The notes beneath the pieces are model-generated. The model was given only the letters and a program-made list of their open reading frames with translations, did not search any database and had not been told where the DNA came from. Below are positions 1 to 8,085 of a DNA stretch of 29,659 nt, piece by piece. A program made the position numbers and the translations under genes. The first letter of the stretch is position 1, and every line of letters starts with the position of its first letter. The stretch lies in the NCBI GenBank assembly GCA_964440655.1, contig CAYTTA010000029.1, forward strand, positions 1-29,659, in the 5' to 3' direction. Origin of the DNA: CAYTTA01 sp964440655. GTDB lineage: Bacteria > Bacteroidota > Rhodothermia > Balneolales > Balneolaceae.

Positions 1-92
1 TTACTGGTATACCCTCTCGCCCCGGTCCTGCCGGATGCCGGGCGGGATGATCAGAGCGGTGGAGAGGAGGGAAGAGTGGCGGAGTGCAGAGA

Positions 93-497
93 CTAGAGAT
101 CCCCTTCCCGGTGTTTCTGCGCCTTCAGACTGTAACGGGTCCATGGAATCATCTCCAGCCGCTCTTTGGAGATAAATTCACCCGTCTCTTCGCAGATCCC
201 GAATTTTCCGTTATCGATCCGTTCTATCGCCGCATTGATCTCTCCGATTTTCTTCAGATTCCGTTCAATAAGGGTGTAGTCCATCTGACGGGTCTCTTCA
301 TCACCGCCCAGATCTCCCAGATGATGATCAATCGAGGACTTCTCATCATCGTGTTGCTGGTCAAGCTCCTTGATGGATGCTTTGAGCCGTTCGACTTCCT
401 CCTGGGCATTCTGCTGCTCCTCAAGCAGCCGCTCCCTGAATTTCTCCAGTTCTTGCGGTGAAAAGGGAGTTCGGACTTGTTGTTTGATATCGGGCAT
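93..497 (-). CDS. DksA/TraR-family regulator lacking the zinc-finger cysteines
   Basis: A 134-residue protein with a long charged coiled-coil N-terminal half (about residues 14-95) and a C-terminal DksA/TraR-type segment, 'NGKFGICEETGEF..KERLEMIPW'. Known members act on RNA polymerase through the secondary channel, affecting stringent-response and ribosomal promoters. The canonical fold uses four Zn cysteines; here only Cys102 remains, a pattern common in Bacteroidota homologues, so the fold is probably metal-free. The start codon is preceded by AGAGAG, a plausible ribosome binding site. No partner gene is visible downstream because the window begins 92 bases after the stop. The family call is firm; the exact regulatory target is unknown. 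Confidence 0.88.
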   Translation of the reverse strand: MPDIKQQVRTPFSPQELEKFRERLLEEQQNAQEEVERLKASIKELDQQHDDEKSSIDHHLGDLGGDEETRQMDYTLIERNLKKIGEINAAIERIDNGKFGICEETGEFISKERLEMIPWTRYSLKAQKHREGDL

Positions 498-978
498 GGT
501 TCAACTCTCTCTTGTAGGTGTTTGCCGGCTCTGAACCGGTGTGAAATGGAGCTTGTGATTTGATCGGCTTTATGATCTATCGGTCTTTTGGTCTGAGACT
601 TGTGGGCTTTGTCGGCCAGTCTCCACAGGTCTCTCTTTCTCAACTACACCTGATACACAATGTTTCATCCTTCTCCCGATCAAAACGCTATAAAGGAAGT
701 GTGCATTTCGCGTGATTTCACGAATTGCCGGGAGCACGTGGAATATTCAACAAATCGGAGGGAATCACGGCAGAAGACGGATTATTGGAATTAAAGAATG
801 ATGTATCCGATTGATATAAAGGCAGTTCTGTAATTAGAAAAGTTCGATTTCAGACAGGCCGATTCTGCCGGTTCGATACAATCGGTTCATTTCATCCAGA
901 TCGGTTTCTGCCGGTTCGAATTCAGGTAGTACTCACAGCCTGTCAAGCCATCATACCAAAGACCAAAAGCAGATCAGG
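498..978. other. Intergenic region of about 480 bases, no gene seen
   Basis: This stretch separates the minus-strand DksA-like gene from the plus-strand remnant beginning at 979, so it should hold divergent promoters. No reading frame here looks like protein. A 14-bp direct repeat, TTCTGCCGGTTCGA, occurs at 863-876 and 906-919 (43 bases apart) shortly before the plus-strand gene and could be a paired regulator site. No convincing promoter boxes were identified. Confidence 0.5.
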
Positions 979-1507
979 ATGGAGAGAGAAGAAGCGACCG
1001 GATCGGCATCCGACAAACCTGTCCGACCGCCGCAGCCTCCGCAAATTGAGCGGAAGCTCTACTTCAAGAGATCTCAGAAAATCGTAATGCCCATCCTCCT
1101 CCTCATTCCGCTGCTCGCTCTCTTTCAGGTTTTCGGGTTGAAAGAAGGGCGGATTACGGTGCAGAGTGGCCACCTTGAATTGAACATTCTCCACCCGAAG
1201 GCAGTGCGGTATCAGAACAGTACAAGAATGGAGATCACGGTACGAAACAGAAGTTCCGTTACACTGCCATCCGTTCGTGTGGGGATAAGCCGGGAACGAA
1301 ATTTATGTAGAGTTGCACAAGGCCGGTCTGGAGAGGCTGGATCAGGTCCGGTGGGCCATTCTGGAAAATGACGGCAAGATCTCCATTGTACCGGAAGGGG
1401 AGTGGCTGGTGCAAAAAAAAAGGAGGAGTCCGAATCGCTCTGAGTGTGAAGAGAGGTGTGAAGTGCCGCGATCCTGCGATGAAGTGCAGCGATCCTGCAA
1501 GAAATGA
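979..1507 (+). pseudogene. Fused remnant: small membrane protein joined out of frame to a DUF421-like C-terminus
   Basis: The frame starting at 979 encodes a soluble N-terminus, one membrane helix (about residues 37-53, MPILLLIPLLALFQVFG) and a beta-rich extracytoplasmic part that reads sensibly to about residue 104 ('VGISRE'). It then degenerates to a stop at 1371. From about 1289 a second frame (+1) reads 'GNEIYVELHKAGLERL' followed by 'VRWAILENDGKISIVP', which resembles the C-terminal end of DUF421/YetF membrane proteins. The simplest reading is that a deletion removed the end of one gene and most of a downstream DUF421 gene, joining them near 1288-1300. The second frame runs into a 9-A tract and low-complexity repeats before a stop at 1507. 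A functional short membrane protein cannot be excluded. Confidence 0.55.
1459..1500 (+). repeat. 21-bp tandem duplication
   Basis: Two adjacent 21-base units (1459-1479 and 1480-1500), each beginning TGAAGTGC and containing GCGATCCTGC, differ at only two positions. More diverged copies may continue to about 1540 (TGAAGCGCC..., TGAATCGCG...). The array lies at the end of the DUF421 remnant and fits replication slippage in decaying sequence. Confidence 0.7.
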
Positions 1508-1630
1508 AGCGCCACAACCCGCTATGAATCGCGCCAATCGGGGAGTAGGTAAGAATTTGCGCTATTTAGTGATACATTACAGGGAGAATGCTCTGGCACT
1601 CAACCCTCAACCTGTACGTACATTTTAGGA

Positions 1631-2182
1631 ATGAAAATCCTGGTCTTCAACGGCTCTGCCGAGCCCGGTCCCCAATCCACATCGAACAGAGTCACGGAAT
1701 ATTTCCGGCGAGCCTGTGCCGAACGGGGAGCCGAGGTTGCCGTCCTGGATCTGGCCGAAGCCGGCATTCCCCTGCTCGACCTGCAGGGAGGGACTCCCGG
1801 CCCCGTGGAGCGAATGGTGGAGATGTTCAGGGAGGCGGACCGACAGATCTGGCTGGCCCCTCTCTATCATGGAGGGATCCCGGGGGTGATGAAAAACTGC
1901 CTCGACTGGCTGGAAGTGAGTTCCGGTTATGCTCCTCCCTATCTGACCGACAAGGTGGTCGGCATGGTCTGCTGGGCGGACGGTGGCCAGGCGATGCAGG
2001 GAATCAATGCGATGGATGCCGTGGCGAAAGCTCTCCGGGCATGGACGCTGCCATATAGCATTCCTGTCATACAAAGTTTATTATATAGTGATGATTCCGG
2101 CCAGTTTTCCGACTTCTATCGGCCCCGTTTTGAACTGTTTACCGATCTGATCACCCGGGGTGACCAGCCGGGGCACTCCTGA
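1631..2182 (+). CDS. NADPH-dependent FMN reductase family protein
   Basis: A 183-residue flavodoxin-like protein. The N-terminal strand and phosphate loop 'MKILVFNGSAEPGPQSTSNR' (residues 1-20) is the FMN-phosphate-binding GSxxxxSxS pattern of the family. 'PLYHGGIPGVMKNCLDWL' (about residues 77-94) matches the conserved PxYhgsiPg.LKnalDwl segment that packs on the isoalloxazine ring. Family members reduce FMN, quinones, azo dyes or metals with NADPH in the cytoplasm; the substrate here cannot be read from sequence. The ATG is preceded by TTTTAGGA. It stands alone between the DUF421 remnant and the membrane gene at 2273. Confidence 0.88.
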   Translation: MKILVFNGSAEPGPQSTSNRVTEYFRRACAERGAEVAVLDLAEAGIPLLDLQGGTPGPVERMVEMFREADRQIWLAPLYHGGIPGVMKNCLDWLEVSSGYAPPYLTDKVVGMVCWADGGQAMQGINAMDAVAKALRAWTLPYSIPVIQSLLYSDDSGQFSDFYRPRFELFTDLITRGDQPGHS

Positions 2183-2272
2183 TTCAACGCAGGGGCGGAT
2201 ATGATTCGGCCTCTGTTCACCCAGTTCCGGTTTTTATCCCACTCCAACCCGACAAAGCCCTAATCTCTCGTC

Positions 2273-2856
2273 ATGTATACAGCTCTGCAACACCTTCATT
2301 CGACTGTCGCCTATCTTCTTCTGGCAATTCTGATCTTTGCCCTGCTCTGGTCCATCATCTCCTGGGTTCAGGGGAAATCCTTTACGGAAACATCCCGCAA
2401 GATGGCGCTTGCCGGACTCATCGCCACCCATCTGCAGGTTCTGATCGGACTCCTCCTCTATTTTGTCTCTCCCCTGGGGTTTGGGAATTTCTCCGGCGAT
2501 GCGATGCAGGATTCACTGTCGAGACTCTACATTCTTGAGCATCCCCTTACGATGCTGATCGGAGCTGCCCTGGTTACGGTAGGTTATTCCCGAGCCAAGA
2601 GAAGAGGGGATGACAGCCGCCGCTACCGCCAGATCGTCCTGTTCTTCGGCCTGGGCCTTGTTCTGATCCTGTCGCGGATTCCCTGGAGNNNNNNNNNNNN
2701 NNNNNNNNNNNNNNNNNNNNNNNNNNNNNNNNNNNNNNNNNNNNNNNNNNNNNNNNNNNNNNNNNNNNNNNNNNNNNNNNNNNNNNNNTCGTCCTGTTCT
2801 TCGGCCTGGGCCTTGTTCTGATCCTGTCGCGGATTCCCTGGAGTGTCCGGCCCTGA
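2273..2856 (+). CDS. Four-helix cytochrome-b-like membrane protein, split by an assembly gap
   Basis: The visible 138 residues hold four membrane helices and match a Bacteroidota family of about 140-150 residues often labelled cytochrome b-like. Hallmarks are 'LHSTVAYLLLAILIF', 'ATHLQVLIGLLLYFVSP', 'LEHPLTMLIGAALVTVGYSRAK' and a last helix ending 'RIPW'. His residues in helices 1, 2 and 3 could bind haem, but binding is not established. The reading frame enters 100 Ns after Trp138. If the 55-bp repeat flanking the gap is collapsed, the frame continues as PWSVRP and stops at 2854-2856, giving a normal 142-residue protein. The gene is therefore probably intact in the organism. Confidence 0.75.
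2634..2843. other. Assembly gap with duplicated 55-bp flanks
   Basis: Positions 2689-2788 are exactly 100 Ns. The 55 bases before the gap (2634-2688) are repeated identically right after it (2789-2843). A 55-base exact overlap at two contig ends is what a k=55 de Bruijn assembler leaves when it scaffolds with a fixed 100-N spacer without merging. Collapsing the repeat restores the membrane-protein reading frame. Confidence 0.9.
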
Positions 2857-2886
2857 GACAGCTTTTGCCCGGATCATTCAAAGCGG

Positions 2887-3603
2887 TCAGTCCACCAGAT
2901 AATAGGTGATGGTCGATACCACCCGGATCCGTTTGATATGGGGGGTGTTGTTGTCCCGCGGTGAGATGGAGAATTGTCCCTGCGATGCGGTTTTGATCTT
3001 GCCCAGGCGGCTGTCGGAATCCTCTGCGAACTTCTGTGCCACTTTTCTGGCCTCGATGGTTGCCTCTTCGATCATTTCCGGTTTGATGTCGTTCAGGCGG
3101 GTGAAGAGATACTCGGTCATGTACTGATAGTCATCACCCGAAATGGTGATCCCCTGCTTCCCCAGTTCCCCCATGTTGTTCATGATCCCGCGCACCCTCT
3201 CCACCTCGCTGGAGTAGACGGTGACCGTCTGGGAGGCGACATAGCGGAACCGGTAATCACTCTCTCCGTAGATCTGAGCGGATCGGTCGGTGACAACCGG
3301 CGTATTGATCGTGATCTCCTCGCGGGGCAGCCCGCTGTTCCGAAGGAAATCGGTCACCTTGGTGACGTTCTCCTCCAATTTCCCGTAGAGCTCTTCCAGG
3401 TCGTTACTCGTCTCTGTAAAACGGATGGGCCAGATCACCACATCGGCCATGTGCTCCTGTTCCGAAAGCCCCCGTACGGTGACCGTGCGTTCGAACTGTT
3501 TGAAGGTGATGGCGGCATTCCTCAGAAAATAGCCGAGGAGTGCAAGTCCCAGGAAGAGAGCGGCACCGATGATGATAAGTCCGCGCTGGTTGTTCTGTTC
3601 CAT
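2887..3603 (-). CDS. SIMPL-domain (DUF541) membrane-anchored protein
   Basis: A 238-residue protein with one N-terminal membrane helix (about residues 8-26, 'LIIIGAALFLGLALLGYFL') followed by a periplasmic SIMPL/DUF541 domain. That domain begins 'ERTVTVRGLSEQE' (about residues 38-50), close to the family's typical 'tisVsGeGe' start. It continues with the characteristic 'VVTDRSAQIYGESDYRFRYV' and 'ARKVAQKFAEDSDSRLGKI' segments. SIMPL proteins (for example E. coli YggE) are linked to oxidative-stress tolerance and can oligomerise; the molecular activity is unclear. It follows the PLD-like gene on the same strand by about 56 bases and may be co-transcribed. Confidence 0.88.
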   Translation of the reverse strand: MEQNNQRGLIIIGAALFLGLALLGYFLRNAAITFKQFERTVTVRGLSEQEHMADVVIWPIRFTETSNDLEELYGKLEENVTKVTDFLRNSGLPREEITINTPVVTDRSAQIYGESDYRFRYVASQTVTVYSSEVERVRGIMNNMGELGKQGITISGDDYQYMTEYLFTRLNDIKPEMIEEATIEARKVAQKFAEDSDSRLGKIKTASQGQFSISPRDNNTPHIKRIRVVSTITYYLVD

Positions 3604-3659
3604 GGTCCGTTGGTTTCGCTTGAGGGGTTAATTGGAAGTCATCTCTGGAGTCCCTGCAC

Positions 3660-5111
3660 CTACAGTAGCCATTCGATCGGCAGGCGGGAGAGGACCCAAA
3701 GTACGATCCGGTCCAGAATCCCGACTCCCGGTTCCTTCTTGTGGACGATCTGCCTTCCGTCATCCTGTTCAATCCAGACCAGCCTTTCCTGTTCCGTAAG
3801 ACGCACTTCGTAGGACTCTTCCGGAATACGCGTCGCGAAGATATCAGCAAGCCGGGATGCGTTGCCGGGACTCTCCACGATAAACCCTATTTCGGTATTC
3901 AGCAAGGCGGAACGGGGGTCGAAATTGAATGAGCCGATGAATACATCCGAATGGTCCACGCTAAAGGTCTTGGCATGCAGGCTGGAGAAAGAGCTGCTGA
4001 AGGTCTTGGCATGCAGCCCGGCGGATCCTCCACGGATCTGGCGGCCGGACGGTTCCCCGGCAGCGCTCCGTTTCAGTTCGTAGAGTGTCACGCCGGCCCG
4101 AAGCAGGCTCTTCCGGTGTTTGATATAGCCGGAATGGACAATCCCCACATCGGTCGCCTCGAAAGAGTTGGTCAGGATATAGACGCGGACACCTCGTTGG
4201 GTCAGGGTGGTGATCAGTTCACGTCCCCGTTTCCCCGGTACGAAGTAGGGTGCCACCAGAAAGAGCTCTTTCCGGGGCTTGAGGAGAGTCTCCCGCAGCT
4301 GTTCCGGCAGGTAGGTGCTTTCCGATGCCCGTCCTGTCACTTTTTCCGGGTCGTCACTTACCATCCGGACGGGGGTCCACTCAAACGGAATACCTTCATG
4401 GGGAAATCCCCGCGAGTAGGGTGAATTCCGGAGCTGTTCCAGATAGTCCGCTGCCTCGGGAGCATCCGGGTTGCCGAAGAGCGGCGCCTCCCTGGCAGTG
4501 TGATCGGAATGGTAACCCAGAACCTCCTCCAGAGGCCGCGCCGGCTCACTCTGCCAGTATCGTTCGAAATCACGGGAAACCTCTTCAACCACCGGGCCGA
4601 CTGCCAGCGCATCGAGATCGATAAAAAGCAGCCCCTGCCCCGCATTGAAGTACTCATCCCCGATGTTTCGGCCGCCAATGATCGTCACCTCTCCGTCCAC
4701 CGTAAAGGTCTTGTTGTGCATGCGGCGGTTAACGCGACCAAGGTCGGTGAGATAATCCACCACCCTCCATTTCCGGTGACGGTAGGGGTTGAAGAGCCGG
4801 ACTTCGATCCGGGGATGTGCATTCAGCCGGAGAAGGATATCGTCCAGACCGGAGGTGTTGTTGTCGTCCAGAAGAAGCCGGATCCGCACGCCCCGTTCGG
4901 CCGCCCGGTAGAGGGCATCAAACAGCAGGGTTCCGGTGATGTCCTTTTTCCAGATGTAATACTGAATATCGATCGTCTCCTCTGCCAGATCGGCCAGCAT
5001 CATCCGGGATGCAAATGCATCATACCCATCCGGCAGAGCGACAAATCCGGACCGGCCGGGATGTTTTTTCAGCAGGGGTTCAATCCGTTCTTCCAACAGG
5101 GTACGATGCAT
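3660..5111 (-). CDS. Phospholipase D-like protein, cardiolipin synthase-like, with a duplicated HKD start
   Basis: A 483-residue protein with two PLD catalytic halves. The first HxKx4D motif is His132-Lys134-Asp139, followed by the expected 'IIGGRNIGDEYF'. The second is His379-Lys381-Asp386, followed by 'FIGSFNFDPRSALLNTEIGF'. Both are complete, so phosphatidyl transfer or hydrolysis is plausible, and the layout resembles bacterial cardiolipin synthase-like (ClsC) proteins. No clear membrane helix or signal peptide is seen at the N-terminus. Odd feature: LHAKTFS occurs twice, 12 residues apart (His367 and His379), from a 36-bp in-frame duplication; the extra copy lacks the aspartate. It is the middle gene of a minus-strand run, MarC - PLD - SIMPL, with 9 bases separating it from marC. 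Confidence 0.88.
   Translation of the reverse strand: MHRTLLEERIEPLLKKHPGRSGFVALPDGYDAFASRMMLADLAEETIDIQYYIWKKDITGTLLFDALYRAAERGVRIRLLLDDNNTSGLDDILLRLNAHPRIEVRLFNPYRHRKWRVVDYLTDLGRVNRRMHNKTFTVDGEVTIIGGRNIGDEYFNAGQGLLFIDLDALAVGPVVEEVSRDFERYWQSEPARPLEEVLGYHSDHTAREAPLFGNPDAPEAADYLEQLRNSPYSRGFPHEGIPFEWTPVRMVSDDPEKVTGRASESTYLPEQLRETLLKPRKELFLVAPYFVPGKRGRELITTLTQRGVRVYILTNSFEATDVGIVHSGYIKHRKSLLRAGVTLYELKRSAAGEPSGRQIRGGSAGLHAKTFSSSFSSLHAKTFSVDHSDVFIGSFNFDPRSALLNTEIGFIVESPGNASRLADIFATRIPEESYEVRLTEQERLVWIEQDDGRQIVHKKEPGVGILDRIVLWVLSRLPIEWLL
3964..4016 (-). repeat. 36-bp in-frame duplication in the second HKD motif
   Basis: The 17-base string AAGGTCTTGGCATGCAG occurs at 3964-3980 and again at 4000-4016, an offset of exactly 36 bases (12 codons). 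The result is a second LHAKTFS heptapeptide upstream of the true catalytic motif, without a shift of frame. Confidence 0.85.
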
Positions 5112-5120
5112 GCCTCTTCC

Positions 5121-5717
5121 TCACCCTGACATCTGGCTGATTCCGTCATAGATGAACTGAATGGAGAGTGCGGCCAGTATCACCCCCAGGAACCGACGGA
5201 GGATCTCATCTCCCGTTCTCCCGATCACTTTCTTCAGATAGTCCGAGCCGAGCATCAGAAGCAGAGTGAGCAGGCAGACGGCAACAATGGCCACAATGAT
5301 CGATACATTGGCGGCTGTGCCGGGAGTCTGGGAGAAGAGCAGGATGGAGAGGGTCAAAGCACCCGGTCCGGCAAGGATCGGGATGGTCATCGGGAAGACG
5401 GAGATATCCCGCTTTTCCGGCGGTGAAACGGCATCCACATCCTCCGTCACCATTCCGAAAGCGGTATAGAAAAGCAGCAGCCCCCCGGCGATGCGCAGTG
5501 CGTTGATCTCGATGCCGAGCTGGTTCAGAAGCGGCTCGCCGTAGTTGCCGAAAATGATTAGCAGAATCACCGTGATGATGATCGATTTGAATGCCATCTC
5601 CCGCTTGTGGGCACGATCATCTTCCGGAACCAGAGAGTGAAAAACCAGGGCGGCTCCGATCGGATCGATGATGACAAAAAACCCGGTAAGTGCGTTCAGA
5701 AATGTTCCCAGATCCAT
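5121..5717 (-). CDS. MarC-family (UPF0056) integral membrane protein
   Basis: About 198 residues from the chosen ATG, with six predicted membrane helices. 'ALTGFFVIIDPIGAALVF' near the N-terminus is the MarC signature around DPxG; 'FPMTIPILAGPGALT' is the second conserved half. The family was once linked to multiple antibiotic resistance in E. coli, but that role was withdrawn and its substrate is unknown. The frame is open upstream to 5801, but the extra 28 residues do not look like family sequence, so the start at 5717 ('MDLGTFLNAL') is preferred. It is divergent from the endonuclease IV gene and leads the run into the PLD-like gene. Confidence 0.88.
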   Translation of the reverse strand: MDLGTFLNALTGFFVIIDPIGAALVFHSLVPEDDRAHKREMAFKSIIITVILLIIFGNYGEPLLNQLGIEINALRIAGGLLLFYTAFGMVTEDVDAVSPPEKRDISVFPMTIPILAGPGALTLSILLFSQTPGTAANVSIIVAIVAVCLLTLLLMLGSDYLKKVIGRTGDEILRRFLGVILAALSIQFIYDGISQMSG

Positions 5718-5835
5718 CTCCGGCAGGGATAAAGATGTTCCGCAGAGCATGCCTCGCCTCTGCAGGTTGTGCCAGATCAACAGCTTGTGGCAGAGTGGCA
5801 AGATACGATTCCCGGATTTCGGTTAAAACCTTCCG

Positions 5836-5842
5836 TACCTTT
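5836..5842 (+). promoter_or_regulatory. Possible promoter element for endonuclease IV
   Basis: TACCTTTT starts at 5836, 50 bases before the nfo ATG. It fits the Bacteroidota -7 pattern TAnnTTTG at all but the last position. No matching TTG box was located at the -33 position, so support is weak. Confidence 0.25.
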
Positions 5843-5885
5843 TACCCCCGGAATACGGAAACCGAAACAGAACGAATTTCAATTC

Positions 5886-6740
5886 ATGTACTATATCGGA
5901 GCCCATGTCAGTGCAGCCGGAGGTGTGGAGAATGCCCCGGAAAATGCCTACAAGATCGGAGCCAATGCTTTTGCCTTTTTTACCAAGAACCAGCGTCAAT
6001 GGAAGGCCAAACCCCTTACGGAGGAGAGCATAGCGGCTTTCAATGAAAATTGCCGTAAAAGGGGTTTTGCGAAGGAGCACCTCCTGCCGCATGACAGTTA
6101 TCTGATCAATCTGGGGCATCCGGAGACGGCCGGTCTGGAAAAGTCGCGGGATGCCTTTCTGGACGAGATGCGCCGTTGTGAACAGCTGGGGATCCGATTG
6201 CTCAACTTTCACCCGGGCAGTCATCTGAACAAATCGACCGAGAAAGAGTGTCTTGCAACCATTGCCGAATCGATCAACCTGGCACTCGAGCAGACCGAAG
6301 GGGTCACCGCGGTGATCGAGAACACGGCAGGACAGGGGAGCAACATGGGGTATCTGTTCGAGCACCTGGCAGAGATCATCCAGCAGGTGGAGGACAAGAG
6401 CAGGGTCGGTGTCTGTATCGATACGGCACACGCTTTCGCGGCCGGATACGATCTCTCGACACCGGAAGGGTTCAAAGAGACGTTCGACCGCTTTGATAAG
6501 GTGGTCGGTTTTGAATATCTACGGGGGATGCACCTTAACGATTCGAAGAGGGAACTGGGAAGCCGGGTGGACCGTCACGAAACACTCGGTAACGGCCATC
6601 TGGGGTGGACCCCGTTTGAGCTGATCATGAACGATCCCCGGTTCCGGAACATGCCGCTGATCCTGGAAACCCCCGATCCGGACGGATGGCCGGCAGAGAT
6701 CACCCGGCTCCGGGAGATGGCCGGCACGGTCGCGGTCTGA
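5886..6740 (+). CDS. nfo: Endonuclease IV (AP endonuclease)
   Basis: A 284-residue protein, the family's usual length, when started at 'MYYIGAHVSAAGG'. The frame is open to 5769, but the extra 39 residues lie outside the family. It cleaves 5' of abasic sites in base-excision repair using three Zn ions. The metal-ligand segments are all visible: 'NFHPGSHL', 'VIENTAGQG', 'CIDTAHAFAAGYD', 'MHLNDSK', 'DRHETLGNGHLG' and 'ILETPDPDG'. These correspond to the His, Glu and Asp ligands of E. coli Nfo. It is divergent from marC with about 170 bases between starts. The call is firm. Confidence 0.96.
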   Translation: MYYIGAHVSAAGGVENAPENAYKIGANAFAFFTKNQRQWKAKPLTEESIAAFNENCRKRGFAKEHLLPHDSYLINLGHPETAGLEKSRDAFLDEMRRCEQLGIRLLNFHPGSHLNKSTEKECLATIAESINLALEQTEGVTAVIENTAGQGSNMGYLFEHLAEIIQQVEDKSRVGVCIDTAHAFAAGYDLSTPEGFKETFDRFDKVVGFEYLRGMHLNDSKRELGSRVDRHETLGNGHLGWTPFELIMNDPRFRNMPLILETPDPDGWPAEITRLREMAGTVAV

Positions 6741-6824
6741 CCCCGCTGAGTCTGACGGGATCGATTAGCAGAAGCGGACCCATCGTATCGGAACGGGTTT
6801 CAGCGTGATTACTCTTTCAGGAGA

Positions 6825-8078
6825 ATGAACGATGAAATCGACATGGTCATCCGGATCCTCTCCGCCTTCGCGATCGGATTCTTTATTGGAACCGAGCGGG
6901 GGTGGAAGGGGAAGATGGAAGCCGACGGCGCCCGCATCGGCGGAATCCGCACATTCACCCTGATCGGAATTTTCGGGGGGATCTGCGGTCTTCTGCATGA
7001 ACGGACGGGGGAGTGGGTGCTGGTGGCCGGATTTCTGGCCATGACGGCCATGACCGTCACCTCCTATCTGGTTGACACCCGCAACAGCAACGACATCGGA
7101 ACCACGACGGCCTATACCAAACTGATCACATTCGGGCTCGGAGCGTGGGCTGCCCTGGGCTTTTACATGTATGCGCTGGGTACCACGGTCGGGGTGATTG
7201 CGATTCTGGGAACCAAACCGGAGCTGCACCGGTGGCTCCGGGGCATGGAGGCTCATGAGATCCGGGCTGGTATTAAGATGCTGGCGATCAGTCTGGTCAT
7301 GCTTCCGCTGCTTCCCGACCAGGGGTACGGACCGTGGGAGGCGATCAATCCGCGCTGGATCTGGTGGATGGTCGTCCTGATCAGCGGCATTTCGTTTATC
7401 GGATACTTTGCGGTCAAATACATCGATGACCGCAAGGGGATCCTGGTTACTTCTCTCACAGGCGGGCTTGCCTCCTCCACAGCCGTCACTCTCAGCATGG
7501 CCGGTTTCGCCCGCAGCCAGAAGGGACAGTCGATTTTCATGGCAGGTGTGATGCTGGCTTCCACAATCATGCCTTTCCGGGTCATGGTTGAAGTGGCGAT
7601 CGTCAATCTCCCGCTGCTCGGCCGGCTCTGGATCCCTCTCGTTGTTCTGGCTGCCTCTGTTCTTGCAGGAGGTTTGTGGCTCTGGGGGAGGCAGAATGTA
7701 CAGGCCGAACCGATCGAGCTTGAAAACCCGCTCAACATCGTCCGGGCTCTCAAGTTCGGAGCTTTTCTTGCGCTCATTCTCTTTCTTGGAACGGCGACAC
7801 AGGAGTTTCTGGGGGATCGGGGGGTCTATGTACTTTCCGTTCTGTCGGGCGTGATGGACGTTAACGCAATCACCCTCTCGCTCTCCCGGCTCTCCCTCTA
7901 TGAGATCAGCGACCGTACGGCGGTCTACGGAATCATCCTTGCCGCGGCAACGAACACCATTTCAAAGGGGGTGATGTTTGCGTTTTTTGCCGGGTTCCGT
8001 CAAAGTCTCCGGCTGATCCTGCTGATGGCGGCGGCGGCGATCATGGGGCTTGCCACGGCGGCGGTTGTTGTTTTGTAG
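6825..8078 (+). CDS. MgtC/SapB N-terminal plus DUF4010 membrane protein
   Basis: A 417-residue polytopic membrane protein. The N-terminal part carries the MgtC/SapB pattern: 'FFIGTERGWKGK' (about residues 19-30) and 'GGIRTFTLIGIFGGICGLL' (about 38-56). The C-terminal half is DUF4010: 'TSLTGGLASSTAVTLSMAGFAR' and 'SGVMDVNAITLSLSRLS', with about 11-12 helices overall. MgtC proteins affect Mg2+ limitation survival and ATP synthase in pathogens; this long fused form is widespread in environmental bacteria and its role is undetermined. AGGAGA sits directly before the ATG. The gene ends 7 bases from the convergent DinB gene. Confidence 0.88.
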   Translation: MNDEIDMVIRILSAFAIGFFIGTERGWKGKMEADGARIGGIRTFTLIGIFGGICGLLHERTGEWVLVAGFLAMTAMTVTSYLVDTRNSNDIGTTTAYTKLITFGLGAWAALGFYMYALGTTVGVIAILGTKPELHRWLRGMEAHEIRAGIKMLAISLVMLPLLPDQGYGPWEAINPRWIWWMVVLISGISFIGYFAVKYIDDRKGILVTSLTGGLASSTAVTLSMAGFARSQKGQSIFMAGVMLASTIMPFRVMVEVAIVNLPLLGRLWIPLVVLAASVLAGGLWLWGRQNVQAEPIELENPLNIVRALKFGAFLALILFLGTATQEFLGDRGVYVLSVLSGVMDVNAITLSLSRLSLYEISDRTAVYGIILAAATNTISKGVMFAFFAGFRQSLRLILLMAAAAIMGLATAAVVVL

Positions 8079-8085
8079 AGCTTGT

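Noticed and set aside
1..92. Possible end of a minus-strand gene, with TAA at positions 3-1
   Set aside because: The frame reads only about 29 residues after the DksA-like stop, has no family resemblance and no ATG start, so it is treated as intergenic.
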